Position numbers and translations under genes: made by a program. The notes beneath the pieces were generated by a model that did no database searches, was not told the origin of the DNA, and saw only the letters and a program-made list of their open reading frames with translations. From NCBI GenBank assembly GCA_944320495.1, contig CALUHR010000009.1, forward strand, positions 79,645-143,644: a stretch of DNA of 64,000 nt, in the 5' to 3' direction. This document shows, piece by piece, positions 53,106 through 62,080 of the stretch (positions within the stretch are counted from its first letter, which is position 1; each line of letters opens with the position of its first letter). The DNA is from Candidatus Methanomethylophilaceae archaeon. Lineage in GTDB: Archaea > Thermoplasmatota > Thermoplasmata > Methanomassiliicoccales > Methanomethylophilaceae.

Positions 53106-54508
53106 GAGGTGTCGTCATAGCCGGCACCGGCAGCGGGGTCGGCAAGACTTCCATCGCGACGGGGCTGATGTCCCGTCTCTCCAAGGTCCGCAGGGTCCAG
53201 GCCTTCAAGGCCGGTCCAGATTTCATAGACCCGATGTACCACACGGCGGCCACCGGCAGGCCGTGCAGGAACCTGGACTCGTTCCTGATGGACGACGACA
53301 CGCTGAGGAACCTGGCGGGATACGCCTCGCGCGACGCCGACCTCTGCGTGGTGGAGGGTGTCCGCGGTCTGTACGAGGGCTTCTCCGGCGACGGCGACAT
53401 CGGGTCCACGGCGTACACCGCCAAGCTGCTGGGGTTCCCGGTGATCCTCGTGGTGGACGCACGCTCTCTCACGCGCAGCGCGGCCGCCGTCGTGAGGGGG
53501 TTCAGGTCGTTCGACCCCGACGTCAGGATCGCGGGCGTGATCCTCAACAACGTCTCCGGGGAGCAGCATGCGGGGAAGCTCCGCACGGCGTTCGAGACCT
53601 ACTGTTCGGACGTCAGGCTCGTCGGGATGATACCGAAGAGCCCGGGGAAGGCCCTTGAGCAAAGGTACCTCGGGCTCCGCACGCTCAGGACGTTCGCCGA
53701 GCGCGAGATAACGCCGCTCCAGGAGCTCACAGAGCCGATAGACCTGGACGCGGTCCTCGACATAGCGGAATCCGTGGACGTCGACCTTCCGGACGGGTCC
53801 CCGTATGCGGAGAGGGACTGCGGCCTGAGGGCGGCCGTCCCCATGGACGAGGCGTTCTGCTTCTACTACTGCGAGAACATCGAGTGCCTGGAGGCCTCCG
53901 GATTCAGGGTGGAGACCTTCCGCCCGACGGACGGGGATCCCCTCCCGGACGCGGACCTGTACTATCTCGGCGGGGGATATCCCGAGCTCCACGCCTCCGA
54001 CATATCGGCGAACAGGGATTTCCTGGAGGGTCTGGGCACCGCTGCCGCCGACGGGAAGGCGATAATAGGCGAATGCGGCGGTCTCATGGCGATGTGCCGC
54101 TCCATCGAGGACAAGGACGGGAACGTCCACCCGATGTCCGGGGTCTTCGATGCCGAGGCGAGGATGACCGGCGTCCGTCACGGACCGACGTACGTCGTGG
54201 CCGAGGCGACAAAGGGCAATCCGATGTTCGCCGGGACGGTCCGCGGGCACGAGTACCACTATTCGGACGTCTTCCCCTCGGAGGATGCCAGTTTCGGGTT
54301 CGAGGTCCACAGGGGACGGGGTATCGCGGGCTGTCGGGACGGTCTCGTCAGAGGCAATGCCATAGGCTCCTACATGCACCAGCACGCCCTCTCGGAGAGG
54401 GACTGGATCGGCACGGCGGTCGAACGCATCGTAAACGGCCGTCGAGGCGTCACCGCAAATACCCGTAAGGCGATTCGCCGTCCATGGGTACCTACACGCT
54501 GCGCGTAG
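53102..54508 (+). CDS. cfbB: Ni-sirohydrochlorin a,c-diamide synthase
   Basis: CfbB amidates the a and c acetate side chains of Ni-sirohydrochlorin with glutamine and ATP. The N-terminal domain has VVIAGTGSGVGKTSIATG (P-loop) and KAGPDFIDPMYH. The C-terminal amidotransferase domain has DLYYLGGGYPELHA, IIGECGGLMAMC (nucleophile Cys) and RGHEYHYSD. It is homologous to cbiA at 37.3 kb, and the operon decides the assignment. The start is a GTG overlapping the cfbD stop. The last ~8 codons overlap the next gene. Confidence 0.92.
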   Translation: MRGVVIAGTGSGVGKTSIATGLMSRLSKVRRVQAFKAGPDFIDPMYHTAATGRPCRNLDSFLMDDDTLRNLAGYASRDADLCVVEGVRGLYEGFSGDGDIGSTAYTAKLLGFPVILVVDARSLTRSAAAVVRGFRSFDPDVRIAGVILNNVSGEQHAGKLRTAFETYCSDVRLVGMIPKSPGKALEQRYLGLRTLRTFAEREITPLQELTEPIDLDAVLDIAESVDVDLPDGSPYAERDCGLRAAVPMDEAFCFYYCENIECLEASGFRVETFRPTDGDPLPDADLYYLGGGYPELHASDISANRDFLEGLGTAAADGKAIIGECGGLMAMCRSIEDKDGNVHPMSGVFDAEARMTGVRHGPTYVVAEATKGNPMFAGTVRGHEYHYSDVFPSEDASFGFEVHRGRGIAGCRDGLVRGNAIGSYMHQHALSERDWIGTAVERIVNGRRGVTANTRKAIRRPWVPTRCA

Positions 54509-55458
54509 TGAGAGCGGACGACCACGACGTCACAGCGGATTCGGCGGTCTCGGAGCGCGTCCTCGCAGCCGTGGACTCCCTTTTCGGGGAGATATGCCGC
54601 AACATCGTGTCCGGCGAGCTGAGGCTCCAGGGCGAGGTCCCGGAGGACCTCTACGCCGATGTGCGCGTCCTGGACGACCGCGACCTGGCCGCTGATGCCC
54701 GTCGGATGATGGACGGGACCTTGGGCTATCTGGGAGGCGGAATCCATGGGACGTGGATGGACGACACCTTCCCCGACGTCGTCGGCAGGAAGAGGGTCGC
54801 CGCCCGTGTGCTGGACGTGGCATCCGCACTCGACGGATGCGTCCTCGTCCACGGTGTCGAGGGCGAGGAGGGCGTGTTCTCCGGTGTGGACACCGTGTGG
54901 GTGAGGGGGATGGCCAATGCCGTGGTCCGCGCCACCAACGGGGGGCTCATGGGCCTGGTCGTGAGGGATCCGGTCAGGAGGGACCGCTGGGCCCTCATGC
55001 GCGACGACGGCCCCGTCCCGCTGATTTTCAAACCAGGTACCTCGAGGTACGACATCGAGGACTACGCGGCGGCCGGTCCGGTCATTGTGACGGGGACGGT
55101 CATCAGGGACGATGACGACAGCGTGGTCGAGATCCGCACGATCGAGAACTGCTACACCTTCCCTGGCGTCGTGTTCCTCCGCGGCATAGGGGCCGGCAGG
55201 GATCTCGGGCTCGTATCGGCGCTGGAGGCCGTGCCTTCCTACTACCAGCGCGGGAGGAGGTGGCATCTGAGGAACCAGGACCTCGGGATCGAGGCCGAGG
55301 GGGACACGTGGGACTCGTGCGTCATGGACTTCCACCGCAGGTTCCTGGACCAGTGGCACTCCCATTCCGACGGTACGGCGGAGGTCAATGCGAGGATACG
55401 CGGGATGCTGGATGCCATGCACCCGTTCCCCCGGGAGGCCGACCAGGCGTCACATTAA
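54484..55458 (+). CDS. Hypothetical protein, 324 aa, at the end of the F430 operon
   Basis: No family recognised. The protein is soluble and acidic. It has an N-terminal alpha-helical part (VLAAVDSLFGEICRNI), a Gly-rich middle (GYLGGGIHGTWMDD) and several beta-rich stretches with Trp and Tyr. It overlaps cfbB by 25 nt in another frame, so it is probably co-translated with the F430 genes and may help that pathway, but nothing in the sequence proves this. Confidence 0.65.
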   Translation: MGTYTLRVVRADDHDVTADSAVSERVLAAVDSLFGEICRNIVSGELRLQGEVPEDLYADVRVLDDRDLAADARRMMDGTLGYLGGGIHGTWMDDTFPDVVGRKRVAARVLDVASALDGCVLVHGVEGEEGVFSGVDTVWVRGMANAVVRATNGGLMGLVVRDPVRRDRWALMRDDGPVPLIFKPGTSRYDIEDYAAAGPVIVTGTVIRDDDDSVVEIRTIENCYTFPGVVFLRGIGAGRDLGLVSALEAVPSYYQRGRRWHLRNQDLGIEAEGDTWDSCVMDFHRRFLDQWHSHSDGTAEVNARIRGMLDAMHPFPREADQASH

Positions 55459-55483
55459 ATACGATGCTTGTGTGCCAGTCTGC

Positions 55484-55567
55484 ATGAAAGCCAAGAACGT
55501 CAGTCTGATGGCTGGGGCGGCGGTCGTCGTAGCGGCTTGCCTGCTCTTCTCCTGGGTCTACCTCTGA
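55484..55567 (+). CDS. Possible 27-aa single-pass membrane peptide
   Basis: ATG 55484 opens a 27-codon frame: MKAKNV, then ~20 hydrophobic residues ending SWVYL and TGA. This is a single membrane segment with a positive N-terminus. CATTAAATAC at 55451-55460 is a usable TATA box ~27 nt upstream. It is too short for ordinary gene calling and could be chance. Confidence 0.35.
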   Translation: MKAKNVSLMAGAAVVVAACLLFSWVYL

Positions 55568-55814
55568 TCCAGAACACGGGGCTGTCCCCGTGATTCCCCG
55601 ATCGGCGCAGAAGATGCCCGATCGCCATCACGGGAAGGCGGACGATGATCTGGGGGCCGCTGTATCTCATCAACGTCCCCCTGCGGTCTCGCATCTCCCA
55701 GCGGTAGCGGTGCCTCTCGCATCTGTCACAGCGCGGTACTCCCCCTCCCCCCGAAGGGACACGAGACAATTCTGGGCATGGCGTCGTCGAACCTTGCACG
55801 CTTTCGCAGCGCAT
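55500..55814 (-). CDS. Possible small zinc-knuckle protein, perhaps frameshifted
   Basis: The middle of this 104-aa frame reads like protein: RCDRCERHRYRWEMRDRRG followed by PQIIVRLPVMAIGHLLRR. It has GC-rich third positions and a CxxC. The first ~30 residues are Pro/Gly/Ser-rich and unlike protein. In the neighbouring frame a short MPRIVSCPFGGRG starts at ~55776 and would join CDRCER if one base were changed. The last ~20 residues overlap the 27-aa peptide on the other strand. No function can be given. Apart from these two frames, 55568-55861 shows nothing else. Confidence 0.3.
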   Translation of the reverse strand: MRCESVQGSTTPCPELSRVPSGGGGVPRCDRCERHRYRWEMRDRRGTLMRYSGPQIIVRLPVMAIGHLLRRSGNHGDSPVFWIRGRPRRRAGKPLRRPPPQPSD

Positions 55815-55861
55815 TCACACCATCCACCCAATGGTGTCCCTCTCCCTGTCAAGGATGCCGC

Positions 55862-56548
55862 TCATGGTCCGGTCGGTGGTAGGATATCGAAGGCTGATCG
55901 GTCGTTCGGACAGCGGGATCGCTCGCCGCCGAGACCCTTGTAGTACGAGCCGTACGTGTAGAGGGCTCCGACGGGGTTGTGGGCCAGGACCCTGTCCTTG
56001 GTCACCAGGGTAGTGACGGGGGCCTCCGAGTTCCTGTAGAACAGGCTGTCGTGGCCGACGCAGAGGCCGACGAGGATGTTCAGGTCCGTCTTCTGGGCGT
56101 TGAGCATCTTCGCCTGCAGGACAGGGTTGCAGGTGTAGTAGCCGACATCGCAGCACTCCTCCCCGATCCCCACGTCCTCCTTGGGGACCATACCGGCCTT
56201 GCACGAGATGCCGAAGACCTCGAACCCGTTGCTCCTGAGTATGGACGCCAGGGTCCTGGACTCCGAGATCAGGCCGATGCAGGTCGCTATCCCGATCCTG
56301 CGGTATCCCATGCGCCTGGCGAACTCCATGGTCTCCCTGACGCGGCACCAGCGCATGTACCCCTCGTGCTCCACCTCGGCGGCCGCCTTTAGGATCCTGC
56401 CCTCCTCCGTGTCCCCGTAATGCTCCAGGGCCTCGCTCCTGAGGTCCTCGGGCATGGAGTCCGTGAGGCAGAACTGGGGGCGCTTCCCTCCGACGATGTC
56501 GCATCCCTTCATCGCGCAGTCTACGCATGAGCGCTGGTTCTCGGACAT
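55862..56548 (-). CDS. DUF1847-type Cys-rich metal-binding protein
   Basis: The 228-aa protein has many conserved cysteines: CVDCAMKGCDI at 8-18, CTDS-type FCLTDS, IATCIGLI, ISCKAGMV, GEECCDVGYYTCNPVLQA and LCVGHDSLF. This cysteine layout matches DUF1847 proteins of anaerobes, annotated as metal-binding. The middle YRRIGIATCIGL ... NGFEVFGISCK looks like a Rossmann-like half. Electron transfer or metal handling is possible. The gene is divergent from the methyltransferase gene. Confidence 0.8.
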   Translation of the reverse strand: MSENQRSCVDCAMKGCDIVGGKRPQFCLTDSMPEDLRSEALEHYGDTEEGRILKAAAEVEHEGYMRWCRVRETMEFARRMGYRRIGIATCIGLISESRTLASILRSNGFEVFGISCKAGMVPKEDVGIGEECCDVGYYTCNPVLQAKMLNAQKTDLNILVGLCVGHDSLFYRNSEAPVTTLVTKDRVLAHNPVGALYTYGSYYKGLGGERSRCPNDRSAFDILPPTGP

Positions 56549-56599
56549 GGATCGAGAATCGTCACGGCAGGTATAAGGATGACACTCCGATGCGGGGTC

Positions 56600-57175
56600 A
56601 TGGACCCAGAGACCAGGGCGTACTACGACGGGAACTCCCGCGGCTATTCCGATTCCACCATGGGCAACGACCTGTCGGACACGATGTCGCGTTTCCTAGG
56701 ACATATGCGCCAGGGCGGCCGCATCCTCGATCTGGGCTGCGGTTCCGGAAGGGACACGAAGACGCTGATGTCCAAGGGCTACGACGTGGTCCCGGTGGAC
56801 GGGTCCGAGGGAATGTGTCGCGTGGCCTCCGAGAACCTGGGGATGCCAGTCAGGAGGCTGGACTTCTCCGATCTCGACTACGTGAAGGAGTTCGACGGTG
56901 TCTGGGCCTGCGCATCCCTGCTGCACGTGCCGTCCGCGGAGCTCCCGCGCACCATCATGCTCATCCACCGCTCCCTTCGTTCGGACGGTGTGCTGTTCGC
57001 CAACTTCAAGGAGGGCGTCTACGGCGGGATGAGGGACGGGCGCCACTACACCGACATGACCGAGGGGAGGCTCGCCGAGCTGCTGGAGTCCAAGGGCATG
57101 GTGCCCATAGAGATATGGACGTCGGTAGATCCAAGGGGCGTCCGCTGGACAAACTCCGTGTCCAGGAAGGCATGA
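56600..57175 (+). CDS. Class I SAM-dependent methyltransferase
   Basis: The 191-aa chain has motif I ILDLGCGSGRDTKTL (~37-51), motif II VPVDGSEGM, and a post-I strand FDGVWACASLLHVP that places it with UbiE/type-11 methyltransferases acting on small molecules. I choose the ATG at 56600 (MDPETRAYYDGN) over 56579, because a GTATAAGG element at ~56571 would place transcription start downstream of 56579. The substrate is unknown. Confidence 0.85.
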   Translation: MDPETRAYYDGNSRGYSDSTMGNDLSDTMSRFLGHMRQGGRILDLGCGSGRDTKTLMSKGYDVVPVDGSEGMCRVASENLGMPVRRLDFSDLDYVKEFDGVWACASLLHVPSAELPRTIMLIHRSLRSDGVLFANFKEGVYGGMRDGRHYTDMTEGRLAELLESKGMVPIEIWTSVDPRGVRWTNSVSRKA

Positions 57176-57235
57176 CCCCTCCCGTATCGGTGAGGCCGGC
57201 GGACCATTATTATCGTGCGAGGCCATGACCTCCGC

Positions 57236-58135
57236 ATGGCATTCGATGGAAGGGCGGGAATCGTCGACATCGACGAGGATGAGAGGACCGTCATTTTCGA
57301 CACCTACAGGCTCAAGAAGATCACCGGCACGAGGGTCGCTCCGATCCTGGGGATGAGCGACTTCGCCACTCCCTTCAAAGTGGCCTGCGAGATGGCCGGC
57401 CTGTATCCCGGAGACAAGCCGAACAAGTACATCGAGGCAGGGAACATCCTCGAGCCCGTGATCCGCGGGTACGTCGCCAAGGGCTGCGACGCCCTCGTGA
57501 GGCCCCAGCTCGGCATCCCCGCCGGGGAGAGGATCGGCGTCGAGGAGCCGGTCGAGAAGGAGCTCTGCGGGTACGACCACTTCCACAACGAGCCGATCTT
57601 CGGAGGCATGGTGGACGGGTACATCGTGGTCGAGGGGAGGCGCTCGGCAATCCTCGAGATCAAGACCGCCTCCGACCGCACCAAGTGGGAGGACGGGGAG
57701 GGCGGTTACACCAACGTCCCGATGAACTACATGCTCCAGGCGTCCCTGTACGCGAAGCTGTCCAATCTGGACAAGATCGTCTTCGCCGTCGGATTCCTGG
57801 AGGAGCCCGACTACGACCGCCCCAAGCAGTGGGTACCCGCCCCGGAGAACACGTACATCGTCGTCAAGGACAGGCTGGACATGGACGACTACATGCAGAG
57901 ATGCGTGGACTGGTACAACGAGTACATGAAGGGCGGCTACACGCCGGAATGGTCCGACTCCGAGGACGACCAGATGGTCCTCAAGTACCTCAAGGCCTAC
58001 AAGCCCGGTCAGAACAAGAAGAGGAACGGGAGGCGCCGAGGATGGACGCGATCTTCACGAGGAGGAGCGTCAGGGACTTCACCGACGAGAGGGTCTCCGA
58101 GCGGGACATCGAGAAGCTGCTCGACGCCGCCATGA
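57236..58135 (+). CDS. YqaJ-like PD-(D/E)xK nuclease
   Basis: The protein has the lambda-exonuclease/YqaJ layout: an early basic TGTRVAPILGMSDFATPFKV, a Glu in IEAGNILEPVIRGYV (~70), then the nuclease core Asp in GGMVDGYIVVEG (~126) and EIKTAS (Glu-x-Lys, ~141). YqaJ nucleases trim DNA ends for phage-type recombination, and chromosomal copies occur next to mobile DNA. Family similarity ends near YKPGQNKKRNG (58027). The remaining ~36 residues overlap the nitroreductase gene out of frame. Start 57236 fits the domain; the upstream in-frame GTG at 57215 is possible. Confidence 0.75.
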   Translation: MAFDGRAGIVDIDEDERTVIFDTYRLKKITGTRVAPILGMSDFATPFKVACEMAGLYPGDKPNKYIEAGNILEPVIRGYVAKGCDALVRPQLGIPAGERIGVEEPVEKELCGYDHFHNEPIFGGMVDGYIVVEGRRSAILEIKTASDRTKWEDGEGGYTNVPMNYMLQASLYAKLSNLDKIVFAVGFLEEPDYDRPKQWVPAPENTYIVVKDRLDMDDYMQRCVDWYNEYMKGGYTPEWSDSEDDQMVLKYLKAYKPGQNKKRNGRRRGWTRSSRGGASGTSPTRGSPSGTSRSCSTPP

Positions 58136-58560
58136 GCGCCCCCTCGGCGAGGAACCAGCAGGCCTGGGAGTTCGTCGTCGTGGACGATCCGGAGGTCATC
58201 GGCACCCTGTCCGAGGCCTCCCCGTACGCCAAGACCGTCGGGAGGGCACCGCTCTGCATCGTGCCGCTGGGAGTGTCCGAGGACATGACGGTCCCCCAGA
58301 TGTGGCAGCAGGACATGGGCGCGGCGACCGAGAACATCCTGCTCATGGCCGCGTCCCTCGGTCTCGGGACGTGCTGGATCGGCATCGCACCGATCGAGGA
58401 GAGGATGGACGCCGTCCGCAGGGCCGTGGGCTGTCCCCAGGACAGGCTCCCGTTCTGCCTCATAGCGGTGGGGCATCCTAAGCAGCCCCTGGAGGAGCGC
58501 CCTGGCCGCATGATGCCGGACAGGGTGCACCGCAACAGGTACCGACGTCGGAGCAGGTAG
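58042..58560 (+). CDS. Nitroreductase-family flavoprotein
   Basis: This 172-aa FMN-binding oxidoreductase starts with the classic IFTRRSVRDF (FMN phosphate contact), then LLDAAMSAPSARNQQAWEFVVV and a closing GLGTCWIGI ... IAVGHPKQPLEERP. These are all family hallmarks. It likely reduces a quinone, nitro compound or flavin with NAD(P)H or F420. The stop is TAG, the codon used for pyrrolysine in some methanogens, but the length is complete so read-through is not needed. It overlaps the nuclease gene upstream and the permease frame on the other strand. Confidence 0.88.
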   Translation: MDAIFTRRSVRDFTDERVSERDIEKLLDAAMSAPSARNQQAWEFVVVDDPEVIGTLSEASPYAKTVGRAPLCIVPLGVSEDMTVPQMWQQDMGAATENILLMAASLGLGTCWIGIAPIEERMDAVRRAVGCPQDRLPFCLIAVGHPKQPLEERPGRMMPDRVHRNRYRRRSR

Positions 58561-59675
58561 TATACGGCAGCCAGGAGGACCACCATCAGGACGTTGGTGG
58601 CCGTGAACAGTGCCAGATATACCTTCATGTCCGCACCCTCCGTGCGGGCGTAGAATCCGAGGGAGATCATGCTGGCCATGGAGGCTATCGGCGTCCCGAA
58701 GCCTCCTATGTCGACCCCGACCAGCAGGCCCTGCCAGTCCCCGGTGAATCCGGACAGCAGGGTCGCGGCCGGGACGTTGCTGATGACCTGGCTCATCGCG
58801 AGGGACGTCATCATCGGATCCCACGACATCATGCCCTCAAGGGTCCCCCTCACCACGTCGAGCTGGGCGATGTTGCCGGTGAAGACGAACAGGCATACGA
58901 ATGTCAGGAGCAGACCGTAGTCCACACCCTTCAGGATCGAGCGCCTGGTCACGACTATCGCGGCAACCGTGACCAGCAGCACGGCCTCCCAGGGGATCAC
59001 GCGCAGGACGCAGAGGACGCACAGCACGAACAGCACGCCCATCAGTGCCAGCAGTCCGCGGTTCCTCACGTCGCGTTCCCTGCTTATGTCCACGTGGACC
59101 TCCCTGCCACTGAAGGGCAGGCACATGGCGCAGAGGACCAGCCCGCCCACGACGACGTAGGGTGCCAGCAGGAGGACGAACTCGCCCGTGTCCAGAGCGT
59201 AGCGGGAGTGGATGTACAGGTTCTGGGGGTTCCCGAACGGGAGGAGCATGCTGCCGAGGTTCGCGGCGAGGGTCTGGAGGACGACGACCGGGAGGATGCT
59301 GCGCGTCTCGCCCGCCATCCCCAGCACGAGTATCGTGAACGGCACGAACGTGATGAGGGCGACGTCGTTGGTGATCAGCATCGAGCAGAAGAACGGCAGC
59401 ATGACGAGGATCAGGCTGAGCATCCGCAGGCTGCGCCTGCCCGCGAGCAGTCTCCCCGCCAGGGCGCCGAAGAGGTGGCACTCCTTCATGCCGGCGACCA
59501 CCGCCATGAAGCAGAACAGGATGCCGAGCGTGCGGACGTCGATGTATCCGATGTAATCGGACGACGGCGGGACGATCGCCATGGAGGCCACCGCCAGCAC
59601 GGCCGAAGTCACAAGGACGACGTTGCGGTGCAGGAATGCCGACACCCTCGTGCGTGCGTCCTCCGTTCCGTCCAT
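58530..59675 (-). CDS. ArsB/NhaD-type ion permease
   Basis: About 380 residues with ten or eleven membrane segments belong to the ion-transporter superfamily. Markers are the N-terminal DVRTLGILFCFMAVVAGMKE, CSMLITNDVALITFVPFTIL (first re-entrant loop), LLPFGNPQNLYIHS and, in the second half, QVISNVPAATLL and GVDIGGFGTPIASMASM. Candidate substrates are arsenite, Na+ or dicarboxylates, and the sequence does not decide. Coordinates end where family similarity ends (VYYLLRRRYLLR). The frame has no stop there and runs antisense through the nitroreductase gene to 57990. Confidence 0.82.
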
Positions 59676-59764
59676 GCCCGCAGTCAGAATGAGGCCCGTA
59701 TATCATGGTTGGGCGGACGGACCTCTTATCTACGAGGTGGTGCATCCCTGTTCACGGTGTTAAC

Positions 59765-59944
59765 ATGACCGTCAAGGACGATGTCATCAAAGCCATGAAG
59801 GATGCCGGCAAGCCCATGAGCGCCGGCGAGGTCGAGAAGGCCACGGGCATCGACAGGAAGGAGATCGACAAGGCGTTCAAGGAGCTCAAGGCCGAGGGCG
59901 CCATAGTGTCCCCCGTCAGGTGCAAGTGGGAGCCCGCCCAGTGA
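59765..59944 (+). CDS. Small winged-helix-like protein, 59 aa
   Basis: The chain is one compact helix-turn-helix: VKDDVIKAMKDAGKPMSAGEVEKATGIDRKEIDKAFKELKAEGAIVSP, ending in a wing-like VRCKWEPAQ. Such mini wHTH proteins are common in archaea as DNA-binding regulators. ATG 59765 is the first Met that gives the domain. It is divergent from the permease gene and convergent with the LRR-like gene. Confidence 0.75.
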   Translation: MTVKDDVIKAMKDAGKPMSAGEVEKATGIDRKEIDKAFKELKAEGAIVSPVRCKWEPAQ

Positions 59945-59981
59945 TTCCATGGCCCGGGCGACCCCCGGGTCTGAAACATCT

Positions 59982-60668
59982 TCACAGATTCTTCAGCGAG
60001 CGTCTCCTGATCTCGGACATCAGCAGGCTCGTCACCGGTATCCTGCCGGAGCGCAGGGACCTCTCCAGGAGCCTCCGGAGATCACTATCGGAGACCATGC
60101 CCGTCCCGATTATCTCGGACAGCCCCGGGCAGTCCCCGTCGGACACAGCCTGCTCCGCGCCGGGCATTATGCGGTCGGATACGAAGCGCTCGTAGCGCTC
60201 CCTGTTGGCGTCCGTCAGCCCCACGGGGTCGGAGAGCCTGTTAATCGCCATCTCCGGCGTGAGCCCCAGGTACATCGAGAGGATCGCCTCGTCGAACTCG
60301 GGGAAGCTCATGGGCGTGTTGGCGATGAAGAGGAAGCTGAAGTCTCTCCCGCCCTCCCTGCACTCGACCTCGCAGTCGCTGTAGCTCCTGAGCTTTAGGC
60401 GGCAGAACGCCTCCAGCTCCCCGCGGTACTCTATTCTGGAGATCCCGCTGCTGCCTTCCAGAGTCTCGGGCGATGCGCGAACCACCGTCCCGGGGATCAC
60501 GAGCGTCCTTCCGCTGACGCCGGGGCTCTGTGCCAGGATACGCTCGCCAAGGGAGACGACCGGCATCCCGTCGATCTCCTTGGGGATCTCCATCCTCCTG
60601 TCCGTCCCGGACATCCTGGTGATCTCCACCCCGCCCTCCGCGGGCGCATGATCGAACCTCATGGTCAT
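59982..60668 (-). CDS. LRR_5 (BspA-like) repeat protein linked to a MoxR/VWA operon
   Basis: The first ~75 residues look like BspA-type leucine-rich repeats: ITRMSGTDRRMEIPKEIDGMPVVSLG, then LVIPGTVVRASPETLEG and ISRIEYRG. They show the 'V.sIg..AF....L..v.IP..v..I' periodicity. The rest is helical. It starts at 60668, overlapping the AAA+ gene stop as ATGA, so it is the last gene of the operon and may be an adaptor for the ATPase/VWA pair. Confidence 0.65.
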   Translation of the reverse strand: MTMRFDHAPAEGGVEITRMSGTDRRMEIPKEIDGMPVVSLGERILAQSPGVSGRTLVIPGTVVRASPETLEGSSGISRIEYRGELEAFCRLKLRSYSDCEVECREGGRDFSFLFIANTPMSFPEFDEAILSMYLGLTPEMAINRLSDPVGLTDANRERYERFVSDRIMPGAEQAVSDGDCPGLSEIIGTGMVSDSDLRRLLERSLRSGRIPVTSLLMSEIRRRSLKNL

Positions 60669-62080
60669 GACGATTCCTCCAGGGCCTCCTCGATCCTCCG
60701 GTCGTGTCCGGCGGATAGCATCTCATCGTTGTAGCGGTACAGCGCCCCGTCGGGCTCGGAGTACATGACGACGCTGTAGCATCCCAGCAGCCCCGAGAGG
60801 AACGAGACCGGCTCCTGCCCGTTGCCGAAGGCGGCCCTCAGGCACTCGACGGCGTTGGTGAGCCTGCGGTCGAAGCGCTTGCGCCATTCCCCGGCCCTCG
60901 ACCCGGTCTCGGTGCGGAGGCGGGAGATCCCATCCTCGGTCGGTTCGATGCCGTGCAGGGCGGACAGGCAGAACGCCGCCGATGCGGAGGCCTCCCTCGT
61001 CGCGTTCGAGGCCATGGTCGCTTTCAGCCTCTCGCTCACGGCATCGAGGGATCCCCGCGGGTCGGCGGGGTCGAGGGCGTCGCATTCCCTGCGCAGGGCC
61101 TCGATGCCCATCCCCTGCTGGGCGTCCGCGTTGAGGTGCCCAATGAGCACGGATATTATGGACAGCTTCGCCTCCGCGCCTGCGGCCGACAGTGAATCCA
61201 GGTCGACGTCCCTGCCCCCGAGGATGGACTCCACGTCGTAGTCCTCGTTGTACTTCCTGTGGAACTCCAGGTAGCGCTTGAACTCGGCCGCGATGTCCGG
61301 GTTGCGGACGTACTGCGATATTAGGTTCACGCCCACGCTCCGGCCGAGCCTCTCGTGCTCCTTCAGGACGGTGGAGAGGTCCTCCCACGCCCTCGGGGTG
61401 ACGAACATGGGGCCCTCCGGGGTGCTCTCGATGCTGAGGAGGTTCTGGGGCTTCACCTGCAGATAGTATGTGATCGCGTCGTGCATCCCGGAGCTCATGG
61501 CGTACCTGAGCCACACCTGCGTGTCAGGCTCCACGTCGATGAGCCTGATCCTGTCCAGCGTCGCGATGTCGAACTCCCTGGCGGAGGAGTTGAACTCCGG
61601 AGGGTTGCCGGCGGCCATGAGCACCCACCCGTCGGGTATGCGGTGCGGTCCGAACTTCTTGTTCTGGAGGAGGTCCAGCATAGCTGCCGACAGTGTCTCG
61701 GAGACGCAGTTGACCTCGTCGATGAACAGGATGCCCTCGCTGACGCCCTGGTCCTCCATCGCCTCGTACACCGAGGCGACGATCTCGCTCATAGTGTACC
61801 TGGTGATGGGCATCTCCACCCCTCCGAAGCTCCTGGTCTCAATCATCGGCAGGCCGATGGCGGACTGGCGGGTGTGATGCGTGATGGTGTATCCCACGTA
61901 TCCGATGCCCATCTCCGCCGCGATCTGCGACATGATGGCGGTCTTCCCCAGTCCCGGCGCCCCCATGACCACGATCGGTCTCTGTCTCGCCCTGGGGATG
62001 ACGTAGTTCCCCGCGGCGTCCTTGTCCAGGTACGCGGCCACGGCGTCCCTGACGCAATCCTTCGCTTCCTGTATGTCCAT
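60665..62080 (-). CDS. MoxR-type AAA+ ATPase
   Basis: The 471-aa protein has Walker A VVMGAPGLGKTAIM (K46), Walker B ILFIDEVNCV (117-126), sensor-1 LMAAGNPPEFN and the arginine-finger region REFDIATLDRIRLIDVEPD. The AAA+ module covers ~30-270; the helical C-terminal half is poorly conserved. MoxR ATPases typically act with a VWA-domain partner to remodel or load metals into target proteins. That partner is the adjacent upstream gene. I start at 62080 (MDIQEAKD). Confidence 0.88.
   Translation of the reverse strand: MDIQEAKDCVRDAVAAYLDKDAAGNYVIPRARQRPIVVMGAPGLGKTAIMSQIAAEMGIGYVGYTITHHTRQSAIGLPMIETRSFGGVEMPITRYTMSEIVASVYEAMEDQGVSEGILFIDEVNCVSETLSAAMLDLLQNKKFGPHRIPDGWVLMAAGNPPEFNSSAREFDIATLDRIRLIDVEPDTQVWLRYAMSSGMHDAITYYLQVKPQNLLSIESTPEGPMFVTPRAWEDLSTVLKEHERLGRSVGVNLISQYVRNPDIAAEFKRYLEFHRKYNEDYDVESILGGRDVDLDSLSAAGAEAKLSIISVLIGHLNADAQQGMGIEALRRECDALDPADPRGSLDAVSERLKATMASNATREASASAAFCLSALHGIEPTEDGISRLRTETGSRAGEWRKRFDRRLTNAVECLRAAFGNGQEPVSFLSGLLGCYSVVMYSEPDGALYRYNDEMLSAGHDRRIEEALEESS

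Noticed and set aside
55590..55943. 117-codon + strand frame.
   Set aside because: Pro/His/Ser/Arg-rich composition and overlap with the DUF1847 gene on the other strand mark it as a chance frame.
58558..58560. TAG at the nitroreductase end as a pyrrolysine codon.
   Set aside because: The protein is already full length, and the sequence after TAG is antisense to the permease and not family-like.
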